Assembly (NCBI GenBank): GCA_045110675.1
Contig: JBGCGJ010000006.1
Span: 186,001-250,000, forward strand
Length of the DNA stretch: 64,000 nucleotides
Reading direction: 5' to 3'
Source: JBALVT01 sp045110675
Lineage (GTDB): Bacteria; Pseudomonadota; Gammaproteobacteria; Pseudomonadales; Halieaceae
Shown here in pieces: positions 27,790 to 35,869 of this stretch (position 1 is its first letter; each line of letters starts with the position of its first letter). The notes below the pieces were generated by a model. That model did not search any database. It worked only from the letters and a program-made list of their open reading frames with translations, and was not told where the DNA came from. Made by a program: the position numbers and the translations under genes.

Positions 27790-28236
27790 ATGTTTAGAGG
27801 AAGCTGTCTCTGCGGACGAGTCTCTTTTTTGGTTTCGGGTGCTATCCGAGAAATTTCACACTGCCACTGCTCACAATGCCGCAAAGCATACGGCTCAGCG
27901 TTTGGATCTATTGCAGTTTGCTGATTTGAAGATTTTGAATATCTGACAGGAGTCGAATGTGTATCATCCTATGTGCAGACACCGAACGTAACTCGAAGGT
28001 TTTGCTCGAACTGTGGCTCAAACCTGCCCATCAAAGAAGAAGGTGATCCTTTTGTAGGAATTCCAGCTGGTCTTCTGGAGGATGATCCTGGAGTGCAATC
28101 ATCAGAGCATATTTACGTCAATTCAAAAGCTCCGTGGTGGGATTTTGCTAATGACGCCCCAAAGTATCAAGAGGCATCACCAGCATCAATGGAAAAACGA
28201 GTTGTTGCTATGAACGCCAAGGGGTGGCCGGAGTGA
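27790..28236 (+). pseudogene. GFA/CENP-V family gene interrupted by an in-frame TGA
   Basis: From ATG 27790, with GGAG eight bases upstream, the frame reads MFRGSCLCGRVSF, then HCHCSQCRKAYGSAFG, hits TGA at 27922-27924 (codon 45) and continues in the same frame with FEDFEYLTG, RRFCSNCGSNL and SKAPWWDF to a stop at 28236. Together these are a complete GFA-family (glutathione-dependent formaldehyde-activating enzyme-like) zinc fold of 148 codons. One base change would restore it. Either a recent pseudogene, a sequencing error or readthrough; no frame change occurs. Confidence 0.8.
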
Positions 28237-28301
28237 ACCACCGCATAGCGGACCAACAAATGATGTAAGCATTATGCATCCCGTGCAGAGGGAGGTTATT
28301 T

Positions 28302-28361
28302 ATGAATGATGTTGTGTTCAAAGTTGGCCTGCTGTTAACTGTAACGCTATTCGGAGAGTAA
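28302..28361 (+). CDS. Tiny ORF with strong ribosome site (19 aa)
   Basis: GGGAGG lies seven bases before an ATG encoding MNDVVFKVGLLLTVTLFGE, then TAA. The peptide is hydrophobic. It ends 8 bases before the second GFA gene and could be a leader peptide, a membrane micropeptide or the remnant of a longer gene. No family evidence. Confidence 0.3.
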   Translation: MNDVVFKVGLLLTVTLFGE

Positions 28362-28369
28362 GCTGTCTC

Positions 28370-28765
28370 ATGACAAAGGAAAAACTATACCAAGGAGGTT
28401 GCCTGTGCGGCCGCATCCGTTTTACCGCAAAGGGTCCGGTTCAGAAGCCCCATACCTGCTCATGCAAAATGTGTCAAAAACACTCTGGCGCGCTCACTCA
28501 AGCTTGGGTCGAATTTCCCAGTGATTCGGTGGAGCGGAACGGGCCGGGGGGAGAACCTTCGAAGTGGCGTTCCTCGGAGTATTCCAGTCGAAGTTTTTGT
28601 TCTGAATGCGGCAGCACTCTAGGTGCGATCGACGACGATCCGGTAATCGCAATTCCTCTGGGCTCTTTTGATTCTCCTAACAGAAAAGATTTGAAACCTT
28701 TGGGTCATACTAATAAGTCCAGCAGGCCCTCCTGGTGGGAAATTGAGATTAGAGATCAGAAATGA
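28370..28765 (+). CDS. GFA/CENP-V family zinc protein
   Basis: 131 aa, intact. Zinc cysteines are seen in QGGCLCGRIRF near residue 10, TCSCKMCQKHSGAL near 30 and FCSECGSTLG near 78. The family binds two zincs; some members bind glutathione adducts of formaldehyde, but most are uncharacterised, so the GFA name should not be read as function. It is similar to the interrupted gene just upstream; the two diverge enough to be old duplicates or separate acquisitions. Ribosome site GGAG lies rather far (12 bases) from ATG. Confidence 0.85.
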   Translation: MTKEKLYQGGCLCGRIRFTAKGPVQKPHTCSCKMCQKHSGALTQAWVEFPSDSVERNGPGGEPSKWRSSEYSSRSFCSECGSTLGAIDDDPVIAIPLGSFDSPNRKDLKPLGHTNKSSRPSWWEIEIRDQK

Positions 28766-28827
28766 GCAGGGGTTGGCGGAGCTTATATTGTCGGCGTAAG
28801 AACATAGCCAGAATTTGTGTCGGCGCG

Positions 28828-29004
28828 CTATTGGCCATTCGCCTCTAACGCCAGAATTTCTTTGTAGAGCTCCTCTGCCTCAAGCGACAGTTGAGAATAG
28901 CTTTTTATATCGCCATTTCTCTGTGCGAGCATCGCTTTCTCAAGCTTAGCGTTTCGAAGTTTCGTTAATTTTTTCACGGGGTCTGACTTGAATATGGAGA
29001 ACAT
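28828..29004 (-). CDS. DUF6435-like small protein
   Basis: 58 aa, MFSIFKSDPVKKL opening, then KLEKAMLAQRNGDIKSYS and EAEELYKEI. This is the pattern I know as DUF6435: a small amphipathic, highly charged helical protein of unknown function. The start is set at ATG 29004; upstream codons to 29208 look non-coding. Convergent with the GFA gene. Confidence 0.75.
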   Translation of the reverse strand: MFSIFKSDPVKKLTKLRNAKLEKAMLAQRNGDIKSYSQLSLEAEELYKEILALEANGQ

Positions 29005-29343
29005 CGCTTTTCTCATTCTTGTTTCAATAACTGTGTATACGTAAAGATATCGATATGCGATGACTGAATTTTTGAAAACAAGGGTGTTGAGCACCCCTGG
29101 TAATAAACAAGGAGTCCGATTGAGGACGACACCTGGGTGGGTAGGGCACCAATTATTCAGTATTAGATTTCGGGCAGTGCGTTTTTCGAATTCGAACGCG
29201 CGAGCCAAAAAACAGACAGCCCCCGCATTTGGAAGCGGGAGCCTCGCGGCTTTCGCCGAATAAGGAAAGTCGTATCTTGGTACTAAAAGCTCATCTAACG
29301 TTAATCAATGAGGCTTCGAAGAGCAGACAAGATTTTATCCAGT
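29005..29343. other. Intergenic region with several small hairpins
   Basis: 339 bases between two minus-strand genes. Contains hairpins GGGTG-5-CACCC (29082-29096) and GTCC-6-GGAC (29114-29127) and a terminator (29207-29242). Open frames on both strands here look non-coding. I see no known RNA family. Confidence 0.4.
29207..29242 (-). terminator. Rho-independent terminator (minus strand)
   Basis: Read on the minus strand: GCTCCCGC, 8-base loop, GCGGGGGC, six bases, then six T. The stem is 8 bp with one G-T pair. It lies about 100 bases after the 110-aa gene ending at 29344. Confidence 0.65.
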
Positions 29344-29676
29344 TTATACCTTGTCTGCCGCGCAACGTCCGCCGTCTTTATGAATGATACGCACTGTGCG
29401 CTGGCAAGTTTCTAACCAGGGTACTGTGGTATCAGTCTTGAGGGCACGGACAAATCCACGCTCTAACCTGCATGCAATGCTGGTCTTGTTTGGAGTCCAA
29501 TCGCCTTCTTTTGGACGCGGCTTGCGAGTGCTGTAAAACCAAAGTCCGCGCCTGTCTTGCATCACGTAATTTGCTTCTGCGGGAAGAAATACCTTTTTAC
29601 CTTCAATGACAGCAAAGACTTCCAGCTCTTCATGTGGGTTGCTTTCCAGCCCTGCCGTTGGCGTAATTGTTAACAT
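29344..29676 (-). CDS. Hypothetical protein (110 aa)
   Basis: Not recognised. Basic, beta-rich protein with no signal peptide or membrane helix; contains EVFAVIEGKKVFLPAEANYV, a WFYSTRKPRPKEGDW segment and a C-terminal pair of cysteines (C91 and C104). A GTAGG ribosome-like site precedes ATG 29676. It lies 266 bases from the next gene, across an AT-rich repeat-bearing gap. Confidence 0.55.
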   Translation of the reverse strand: MLTITPTAGLESNPHEELEVFAVIEGKKVFLPAEANYVMQDRRGLWFYSTRKPRPKEGDWTPNKTSIACRLERGFVRALKTDTTVPWLETCQRTVRIIHKDGGRCAADKV

Positions 29677-29823
29677 ATTCGCTACCTACTTATTGTGTCT
29701 TTCTAATTTTTCCCCGGCGTGAGCAGAGATAACTCTCAGACTGCTCAGGCCACGTCGTCACGGCGTTTTTGCTCGTGAACGTTCTTTATAGGTCAGGGGG
29801 TAGGTTGAAACAATAGCGAAATT

Positions 29824-29836
29824 GCCATTTTTTTGC
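29824..29836 (+). repeat. Extra copy of the GCCATTATTTTGC motif (one mismatch)
   Basis: GCCATTTTTTTGC, direct-orientation relative of the inverted-repeat arms 50-100 bases to the right. Confidence 0.4.
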
Positions 29837-29882
29837 GCAATATAAAATTTAGGCAGATATTTGGCCATAAATTTTTATTTGC

Positions 29883-29929
29883 GGCAAAATAATGGTCAAA
29901 AAGTAGCTAATTCTTGCCATTATTTTGCC
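29883..29929. repeat. Perfect 13-bp inverted repeat
   Basis: GGCAAAATAATGG (29883-29895) and CCATTATTTTGCC (29917-29929) are exact complements with a 21-base spacer, 14 bases after the stop of the 141-aa gene on the minus strand. No T-run follows, so it is not a standard terminator; it may be a protein-binding site or mRNA 3' stem. Confidence 0.6.
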
Positions 29930-29942
29930 AAAAGTTTGGCGC

Positions 29943-30368
29943 TTAGCTGCGAATCACACGCAAATGTGGAGGAGATCCACGCTCAGCACGGAGCTTTTTG
30001 AGGTTTTCCGGGTCAGTTTCTACCGGCAAGGTGTGTGCATCCTCTACAGAATTCATGAGGATGTGGAGCGAGAGAGCAGCGCGCCCTTCACGAGATTCGA
30101 TCTGGTGGGAATAGTCCTCGACCTGCATTTCGGGCAAAAAACCGAGAATAATGGCATTCGTTAAGTAAACTCTGATGATCTGTCGATTCGCCTGATCATC
30201 GAGGTAGTCCTGAAATCCACCATCGCCAAAAATGCGTTGCAGAACTTCTATGTCATTTTCGGTCAATGCTCTCCCTGAGAAGGGAAGCTCCTCGCCAAAA
30301 GATCCATCTATACGTCGGACAATGTCATCTATTTGTAGTTGATCCACTGTAACTCCATAAGTTTTCAT
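29943..30368 (-). CDS. Hypothetical protein downstream of the Chp locus (141 aa)
   Basis: Not recognised. Acidic, soluble, mainly helical; segments include DIVRRIDGSFGEELPFSGRA, a FGDGGFQDYLDDQ loop and LHILMNSVEDAHTLPVETDP. It lies 126 bases after the CheW-like gene on the same strand and may belong to the same transcription unit, but nothing in it points to chemotaxis. ATG 30368 has only a weak ribosome site. Confidence 0.6.
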   Translation of the reverse strand: MKTYGVTVDQLQIDDIVRRIDGSFGEELPFSGRALTENDIEVLQRIFGDGGFQDYLDDQANRQIIRVYLTNAIILGFLPEMQVEDYSHQIESREGRAALSLHILMNSVEDAHTLPVETDPENLKKLRAERGSPPHLRVIRS

Positions 30369-30494
30369 AGGGCTGGAACCGTAAAAATTTCAAGGGCGAG
30401 AGCACGCTATTGCTGTGACTCTAAACGATATTCCAGCTAAACATCGCAACGACCCGTGTCGCTCAAATACGCGGATTGCGCACTAGGCAGACAA

Positions 30495-30941
30495 TTAATT
30501 CATCCCAACGTGTTTCTGCAATTCAGGGAGGTCCGGCACTTGATAGAGAACCTCGTGTAGCTCAAAAGCAGACGTAGATCGTTCAGTGACGCGATCGGGG
30601 AGATCTATAATATTTTCGTTCGCAATGTTTTTAACTGCCAAACCCTCGCCCCTTAAGGCGACAGCCCAATAATCATTACCCTGGCCCTTGAGGCCAAGTA
30701 TCACAGCCACAAGACCTGATTCTCCAGAAGCATCGCACCATGAGGGGTCTTCAGGACCACCTAGATCGAGCACTGGGACTTGTTTTCCTCGCCACGTAAT
30801 TTGCGCCGGTGGCGTTGTATCTGCGTTTTGCAAAGTGACGATCTCCGCGAGACAGTTCTGCGGGATAGCCCACACCTCCTGTTCAGAGCAGGGCAAAAAT
30901 ACACACCAACGTGCAGGTTTTTCTCTATCTGCCATCATCAA
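30495..30941 (-). CDS. chpC: CheW-like protein (ChpC type)
   Basis: 148-aa single CheW domain: WCVFLPCSEQEVWAIPQNCLAEIV at the start, then WRGKQVPVLDLGG near 50 and the DYWAVALRGEGLAV segment near 90. In Pseudomonas ChpC is the last chemotaxis gene of the Pil-Chp cluster and may link other receptors to ChpA; position here, three bases after the chpA kinase gene, fits. It lacks any receptor or kinase domain. Confidence 0.82.
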   Translation of the reverse strand: MMMADREKPARWCVFLPCSEQEVWAIPQNCLAEIVTLQNADTTPPAQITWRGKQVPVLDLGGPEDPSWCDASGESGLVAVILGLKGQGNDYWAVALRGEGLAVKNIANENIIDLPDRVTERSTSAFELHEVLYQVPDLPELQKHVGMN

Positions 30942-30944
30942 TCC

Positions 30945-33900
30945 TTAAGAAAGCTGGAACTTGTGGTTAGTAAGATCTGCAATTTGTTCAACTAGCTTGG
31001 GGAAATTAAACGGTTTACCCATGTAGCCATTACACCCGGCATCCTCGGCCAGCGCGCGGTGTTTTGCACCGGTACGCGAGGTAACCATGATCACAGGTAG
31101 ATCGCTGTAGCGGGTAGACTTGCGAATTTCCCGCAGAGTCTGAATACCGTCTTTAACTGGCATTTCAATATCAAGCAAAATGACATCCGGCAAGCGATGA
31201 GTGGTGTTCAACAAATCGATAGCAACCAGGCCATTTTCAGCCGTGACCGTTTCTACGCCCAGGTTGTCGAATTGACTGGTAGCAACCATTCGCTGTGTGC
31301 GTGAATCATCGACAACCAAAACCAACATTCTTTCTTCACGTTCGGTACGCATCGACACCGGTGAAAGCTCATCCGTAGGTGAACTCTCAACCAGAGCGTT
31401 CAGGTCCAGCGCAACAATCGATTTTCCGTCGGCGGTGGTAGCGCCACCTGCCAGACCCGGTATCATTGAAAACTGCGCGCCAAGTGAACGAATAACCAGT
31501 TCCAATGCCTGTGTTACATCGTCGATGGCAATTGCCATGTAGCGGCTTTCACTGCCGGCGATAATGACGGGAACAGTTGTGTTCCAGGAACTTCGATCAG
31601 GCAAGCTATCACCGTGACATATCGTCGCCAGATAAGCAGGGTCGCAGTCCATGCCAAACAAGGTGAGTTGCGAGTTGTCTCGAATAGCATCGTAGAAAAC
31701 GTCAACGGGCACGTGCTCTACAGCGATGAGTCCGTCCAGGGGAACGGCATAAGATACTTCTCCAGCTGCGACAAGTAGGGCCCCGTTCACCGTCACGTTT
31801 GAAGGAATACGCACCTTGAATGTCGTTCCGACACCCACCGTGGATTCAATCTCAATATCACCACCAATATGTTGTAGCTCACTTAAGACAATGTCCATGC
31901 CCACACCACGACCGGAGATTTCACTCACTACCGTGGCAGTGGAAAACCCTTTATGGAATATCAGTCTGATGGCTTCTTCATCAGTCAACTTATCGACGTC
32001 TATATCAAGGCCTTTCTCATAGGCCATGTCCCGCATAAATTCAGGATCGATGCCCTTACCATCATCACTGAGTGTGACGATGTAGTCGGAGCCAAGCTTG
32101 CTTGCCTCGATAGTAATACTGCCGGTTGTATCTTTACCCGCTGCCGCTCTGACTTCAGGGGTTTCAATTCCGTGATCGAGGGCATTACGCGTCATATGCT
32201 CCAGGATAATTTGACAGCGAGCGTGGTTGTCTCTGTCCAGAGTACCTACTTCGTTCAATACTCTGAAGGACACTGACTTACCTAAATCAGCACTCACCGT
32301 GCGGACTATTCTTCGCAGACCAGGCATTAAGCGTGAAACTGGAATAACCCGAGCGGCCTGAATAGAAGATCCCAATGAGGAAATAATGGAAGCTTGCTGT
32401 TTAAGCAATGCTTCGGCCACCGTGTTCTGACGGCTGGAAAGATGAATCAGATCATCCAGGTCTTCTACACCCTCACGCAGGAAGTTAGCCGCTTCCTGTA
32501 GCTCGGAATATTGATCCATTTCCAAGGCATCCATTGTCGACGCAGCCTGGCCGCCTTTAGCAGTAACGTTCAGTAGCGTTCTCTCGGCAATCTTGGATAC
32601 GTGTGCTCTGACAGAAGACAGTCGGGTCAACAATTCTGCAGCCGATCGCTTACTGCGAACAGTCGCTTGTGACGAACGCACACCCAACTGCTGCGCTTCA
32701 TTCGTCAAGCTCAGCAGACGATCCAAGGCCTCCGGAGTCATTCGAATGGTTTGTTGCGCTGCCAGGACTTTCGCGCCTTCATCCGCAAGCTGCTTGTCTT
32801 TGTGGCTATCATCCACAGAGTCTGGTGTCGCGACTACTGGAGAATCTTCAGAAAGCGTCTGCACGGAGACAGGCAATACCGGAGCGACTTCTTCCGCAAC
32901 AACCGGTTTTACTTTATCGAGAACTGGGGCACTACTGTGAGTTGGAAGCTCACTGGTGATGTCCGTTCGTTCCTGTTCAATATGCTCAAATCCCTTGGCA
33001 GAAGCGTCCAACCAACCGTTTACGATTCGGAAATAGGCTGCCTGTTGACCAACTTCTGGACGGTCCAGAGAATCCAACAGCGTTTCGAAATTATGGATAA
33101 GTGTTCCATAACGTTGCAAGCCAACACCTTTTGCGATTCCTTTTAAGGTGTGAAGAATACGTGGTATGGGCAAGTAAGCTGGCTCATTGGAGATGTCTTT
33201 CTCCCACTCTCCCAAAGCATCTTCCAATTTCTCCAGCTCGGATGCACCCTCTTCAATAAAGGCATCCAGAAACTCCGAGAAAATCTCAGTACTGGGTTGA
33301 TTGGTATAACTGAACTGAATATCGGCAGGTACACACCATGACAATTCGCCATCTGTGCTTTTGGCAACTTCAGCTGCAGCTACGGGCACAGCGACATCTT
33401 GCGCCTTCGCAGTATCTTCACTGTTAGCGGCATCGGTATTAGCGAATTGATCTACCGAGACACCGCAGATCTCTCCAATATCGGTTTCAGCATCAGCCAA
33501 ACTATGGATGAGAGCTTCAACATCAACACCGGCACTCATGTCCACTGGGGCAAATTCTTCTGATAGATCACCGGCGAAAATATCTTCACCAAACACTGAA
33601 TCATCTTTGCCATCGAAATTCGCGAAGCTCAAATCATCAAGACTCGCATCGGGCTGCGATAAACTGTCTTCCTGCGCTTTATCGAGAAGCTGTCCCGTAG
33701 AGTTTTCCAGGTCGTCTTCTATATCAAATGGCGAGGCTGTTTCTGCAAGAATATCTTCAGAAAGTGTTTCTTCATCAAATACTTTTTCTGCTGGAAGCTC
33801 CTGATCAAACTCGGGCAGTTTTTCACTGGACAGGTCTTCGGATGGTGCAATGCTATCGGTAAAGGATAAATCTCCACCCAAGAAGTCCTCTTCATCAGAA

Positions 33901-35828
33901 AAGGCCGCCGGCGCTTCGGCGGGCTCTGAACCGATATCGATGCTCGGAGCTACAAAATCCTCCGCAAATAATTGGTTCCAATCTGAATCATCGTAAATAT
34001 TCGACAGGCGCACATAGATCGAATCAATCTCCGCCTGTTCAAGCGTTGTAAGTGTTTCCAGCTTGCTGGTCGCTACTCCCAGAATTGGCTGGTAATTTTC
34101 TTCCTGGCACTGCTTCATGGAAGCCTCGTCCGTGCCGAGCATAACTTCAACTTGCACACTATCGGGTGCCAGCGATAGATTACGTAATCGCTCATCGACA
34201 CAGACCGTGAGCTCCTCCATTACATCGGCGATAACACCAGTAATGGCAGTCACAAAGTCGTTGTTTAACACTTCCTCAGTGTTGAAGTCTTCATGATAGT
34301 CGATAGCCGTTTCAAGTTGCGGATCGACAGACACTACGCCTTCGGTACTGTCTACAACCAAACCTTCCAAACTTAGATCGGGGTCTTCAAGATGTTCGCC
34401 GGCCAAGAGGTACTGGTCAAACTCAGCGTCATCAACCGGTGGTTCGTTTGCCGCAACGTAATCGAGAACCCCAAAGTCCTCGGAACTTGCATTGTCGACT
34501 AACTCAATCGCATCTTCCGCAGGTGCTTCTTCGGGGTCAGCCACTGCATCAAACTCTACAAACTCTGGGGATTCCAGCTCGGCTAGAAGGTCAACATTGT
34601 CGTCTAGTGCGATCTCTACTGGCTCTTCCGTAAGTTCTACGGCAGGTGCTTCAGTTATCTCATCAACGGCGTCATCCAGGGTTACCGGTTCCATATCAAA
34701 AGACATGGTTTCAACAGTTTCAACGGCGAGTTGTGCTTCACCCTCGGCGTCATCCACGGGAGCCAAGTTCATTGCCTGCGCGCCGAGGAAACCAGCCGAT
34801 TCGTCTTCGGAGGCCGTGGCCAACTCTTCGGTCGGTGCATCGAGCGCCTGCAGCTCGTCATCAAGATTTAATTGAAGTTCCGAAATATCATCCAGAATGG
34901 ATTCAAGCGGTTGTTCCTCGGTATCAGCACTGATCTCTTGGATCTCAGTCTCTTCAGGCTGTGATAGGAACGCAGATGAATCCGACAAAAATCCGTCGAA
35001 CTCTGCCACCGGTAGTTCGGTTTCTTCCTCAGTCTCAATCGCGGCAAGGGTGGGGAGGTTTTGAATCTCAAGCACCGACTCCTCGTTAGAGAGCTCAACT
35101 TCGGGTAGCTCCAAGGAAATTTCTGGGACTGTATCATCCAGCTCGAGCGCGCCGAGATCTGAGGCCCCGAGATCTGGCGCCACAAGATCAACAGAGACTG
35201 GCTGGGGTATATCACTATCAATCGCAAGCTTTGATTCTGACTGCTCAGTCGCATCGCTCGAAACTGCAGCCTCAGCCTTTTCAATTGGAGCGTTGGCCGT
35301 CGTAACAGCTCGCAGTGTCTTTTTGCGTTTCTTGGTCGGATTCTTTTGAATAACGACATGGCGTTCACCAATATCGTCCTCTTCATCTAGCCCAAGTATG
35401 TCGAACCCTTCCTCGATAGAATTAGCTGCGCTGTCCCCATCAACTTGCGAAGCACCGCTGCGATCAACCGCCATACTAAAACCCAAAGGCACCGCACTTT
35501 CACTCCCCGAAGCGGCGGTGGGCGATTCTGAACCGCCAAAAATATCCGTGCTGCCGGTCTCAGACAAGACTATTTCTTCACTTACAAAACAAGACAGATC
35601 ATCCGAGGTACCCTCACCACCAAACATCGGTCGGTTGGCTATCTCCGCTTCGTATTCGGTCAGACCTGCGTTTTCAACCACGTCTTCGTCGGCCACGGTA
35701 AAAAGCTTTTCTGCAGGGTCTTTGTAGTCCTGCTCCAGCAACCATTCGACCGTACGATCTTCCTGGTTTTCCGCTGCATCAGTAGCTAGGTCAACCCTGG
35801 CGGCGCTTAAATCATTGTCAGATTGCAC
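30945..35828 (-). CDS. chpA: ChpA-like hybrid kinase, C-terminal half (Hpt-CheA-CheW-REC)
   Basis: 1627-aa CheA-type hybrid kinase of the type IV pilus chemosensory system. Residues 1-830 are extremely acidic and low in lysine except for a basic patch near 162-172; only 520-625 looks folded. An Hpt domain with phospho-His H893 (RILHTLKG) follows, then the kinase with N-box TRNALDHGIE (1213-1222), DDGKG (1255-1259) and SGRGVGMD (1305-1312), a CheW domain (about 1340-1485) and a C-terminal receiver with D1507/D1508, phospho-acceptor D1553, T1583 and K1605. GTG start with GGAGAG upstream. The N-terminal ChpA part is the separate gene upstream. Confidence 0.9.
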   Translation of the reverse strand: MQSDNDLSAARVDLATDAAENQEDRTVEWLLEQDYKDPAEKLFTVADEDVVENAGLTEYEAEIANRPMFGGEGTSDDLSCFVSEEIVLSETGSTDIFGGSESPTAASGSESAVPLGFSMAVDRSGASQVDGDSAANSIEEGFDILGLDEEDDIGERHVVIQKNPTKKRKKTLRAVTTANAPIEKAEAAVSSDATEQSESKLAIDSDIPQPVSVDLVAPDLGASDLGALELDDTVPEISLELPEVELSNEESVLEIQNLPTLAAIETEEETELPVAEFDGFLSDSSAFLSQPEETEIQEISADTEEQPLESILDDISELQLNLDDELQALDAPTEELATASEDESAGFLGAQAMNLAPVDDAEGEAQLAVETVETMSFDMEPVTLDDAVDEITEAPAVELTEEPVEIALDDNVDLLAELESPEFVEFDAVADPEEAPAEDAIELVDNASSEDFGVLDYVAANEPPVDDAEFDQYLLAGEHLEDPDLSLEGLVVDSTEGVVSVDPQLETAIDYHEDFNTEEVLNNDFVTAITGVIADVMEELTVCVDERLRNLSLAPDSVQVEVMLGTDEASMKQCQEENYQPILGVATSKLETLTTLEQAEIDSIYVRLSNIYDDSDWNQLFAEDFVAPSIDIGSEPAEAPAAFSDEEDFLGGDLSFTDSIAPSEDLSSEKLPEFDQELPAEKVFDEETLSEDILAETASPFDIEDDLENSTGQLLDKAQEDSLSQPDASLDDLSFANFDGKDDSVFGEDIFAGDLSEEFAPVDMSAGVDVEALIHSLADAETDIGEICGVSVDQFANTDAANSEDTAKAQDVAVPVAAAEVAKSTDGELSWCVPADIQFSYTNQPSTEIFSEFLDAFIEEGASELEKLEDALGEWEKDISNEPAYLPIPRILHTLKGIAKGVGLQRYGTLIHNFETLLDSLDRPEVGQQAAYFRIVNGWLDASAKGFEHIEQERTDITSELPTHSSAPVLDKVKPVVAEEVAPVLPVSVQTLSEDSPVVATPDSVDDSHKDKQLADEGAKVLAAQQTIRMTPEALDRLLSLTNEAQQLGVRSSQATVRSKRSAAELLTRLSSVRAHVSKIAERTLLNVTAKGGQAASTMDALEMDQYSELQEAANFLREGVEDLDDLIHLSSRQNTVAEALLKQQASIISSLGSSIQAARVIPVSRLMPGLRRIVRTVSADLGKSVSFRVLNEVGTLDRDNHARCQIILEHMTRNALDHGIETPEVRAAAGKDTTGSITIEASKLGSDYIVTLSDDGKGIDPEFMRDMAYEKGLDIDVDKLTDEEAIRLIFHKGFSTATVVSEISGRGVGMDIVLSELQHIGGDIEIESTVGVGTTFKVRIPSNVTVNGALLVAAGEVSYAVPLDGLIAVEHVPVDVFYDAIRDNSQLTLFGMDCDPAYLATICHGDSLPDRSSWNTTVPVIIAGSESRYMAIAIDDVTQALELVIRSLGAQFSMIPGLAGGATTADGKSIVALDLNALVESSPTDELSPVSMRTEREERMLVLVVDDSRTQRMVATSQFDNLGVETVTAENGLVAIDLLNTTHRLPDVILLDIEMPVKDGIQTLREIRKSTRYSDLPVIMVTSRTGAKHRALAEDAGCNGYMGKPFNFPKLVEQIADLTNHKFQLS

Positions 35829-35869
35829 AATATCTCTCCAATTATTCTTGTCTTTAGACTGCCGTTCAC

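Noticed and set aside
27922..27924. In-frame TGA read as selenocysteine
   Set aside because: Not at a redox or zinc-ligand position of the family; I see no clear stem-loop of SECIS type immediately after it.
27689..27946. 85-codon plus-strand frame overlapping the tetR end and the interrupted GFA gene
   Set aside because: Different frame from the conserved GFA sequence; no family character.
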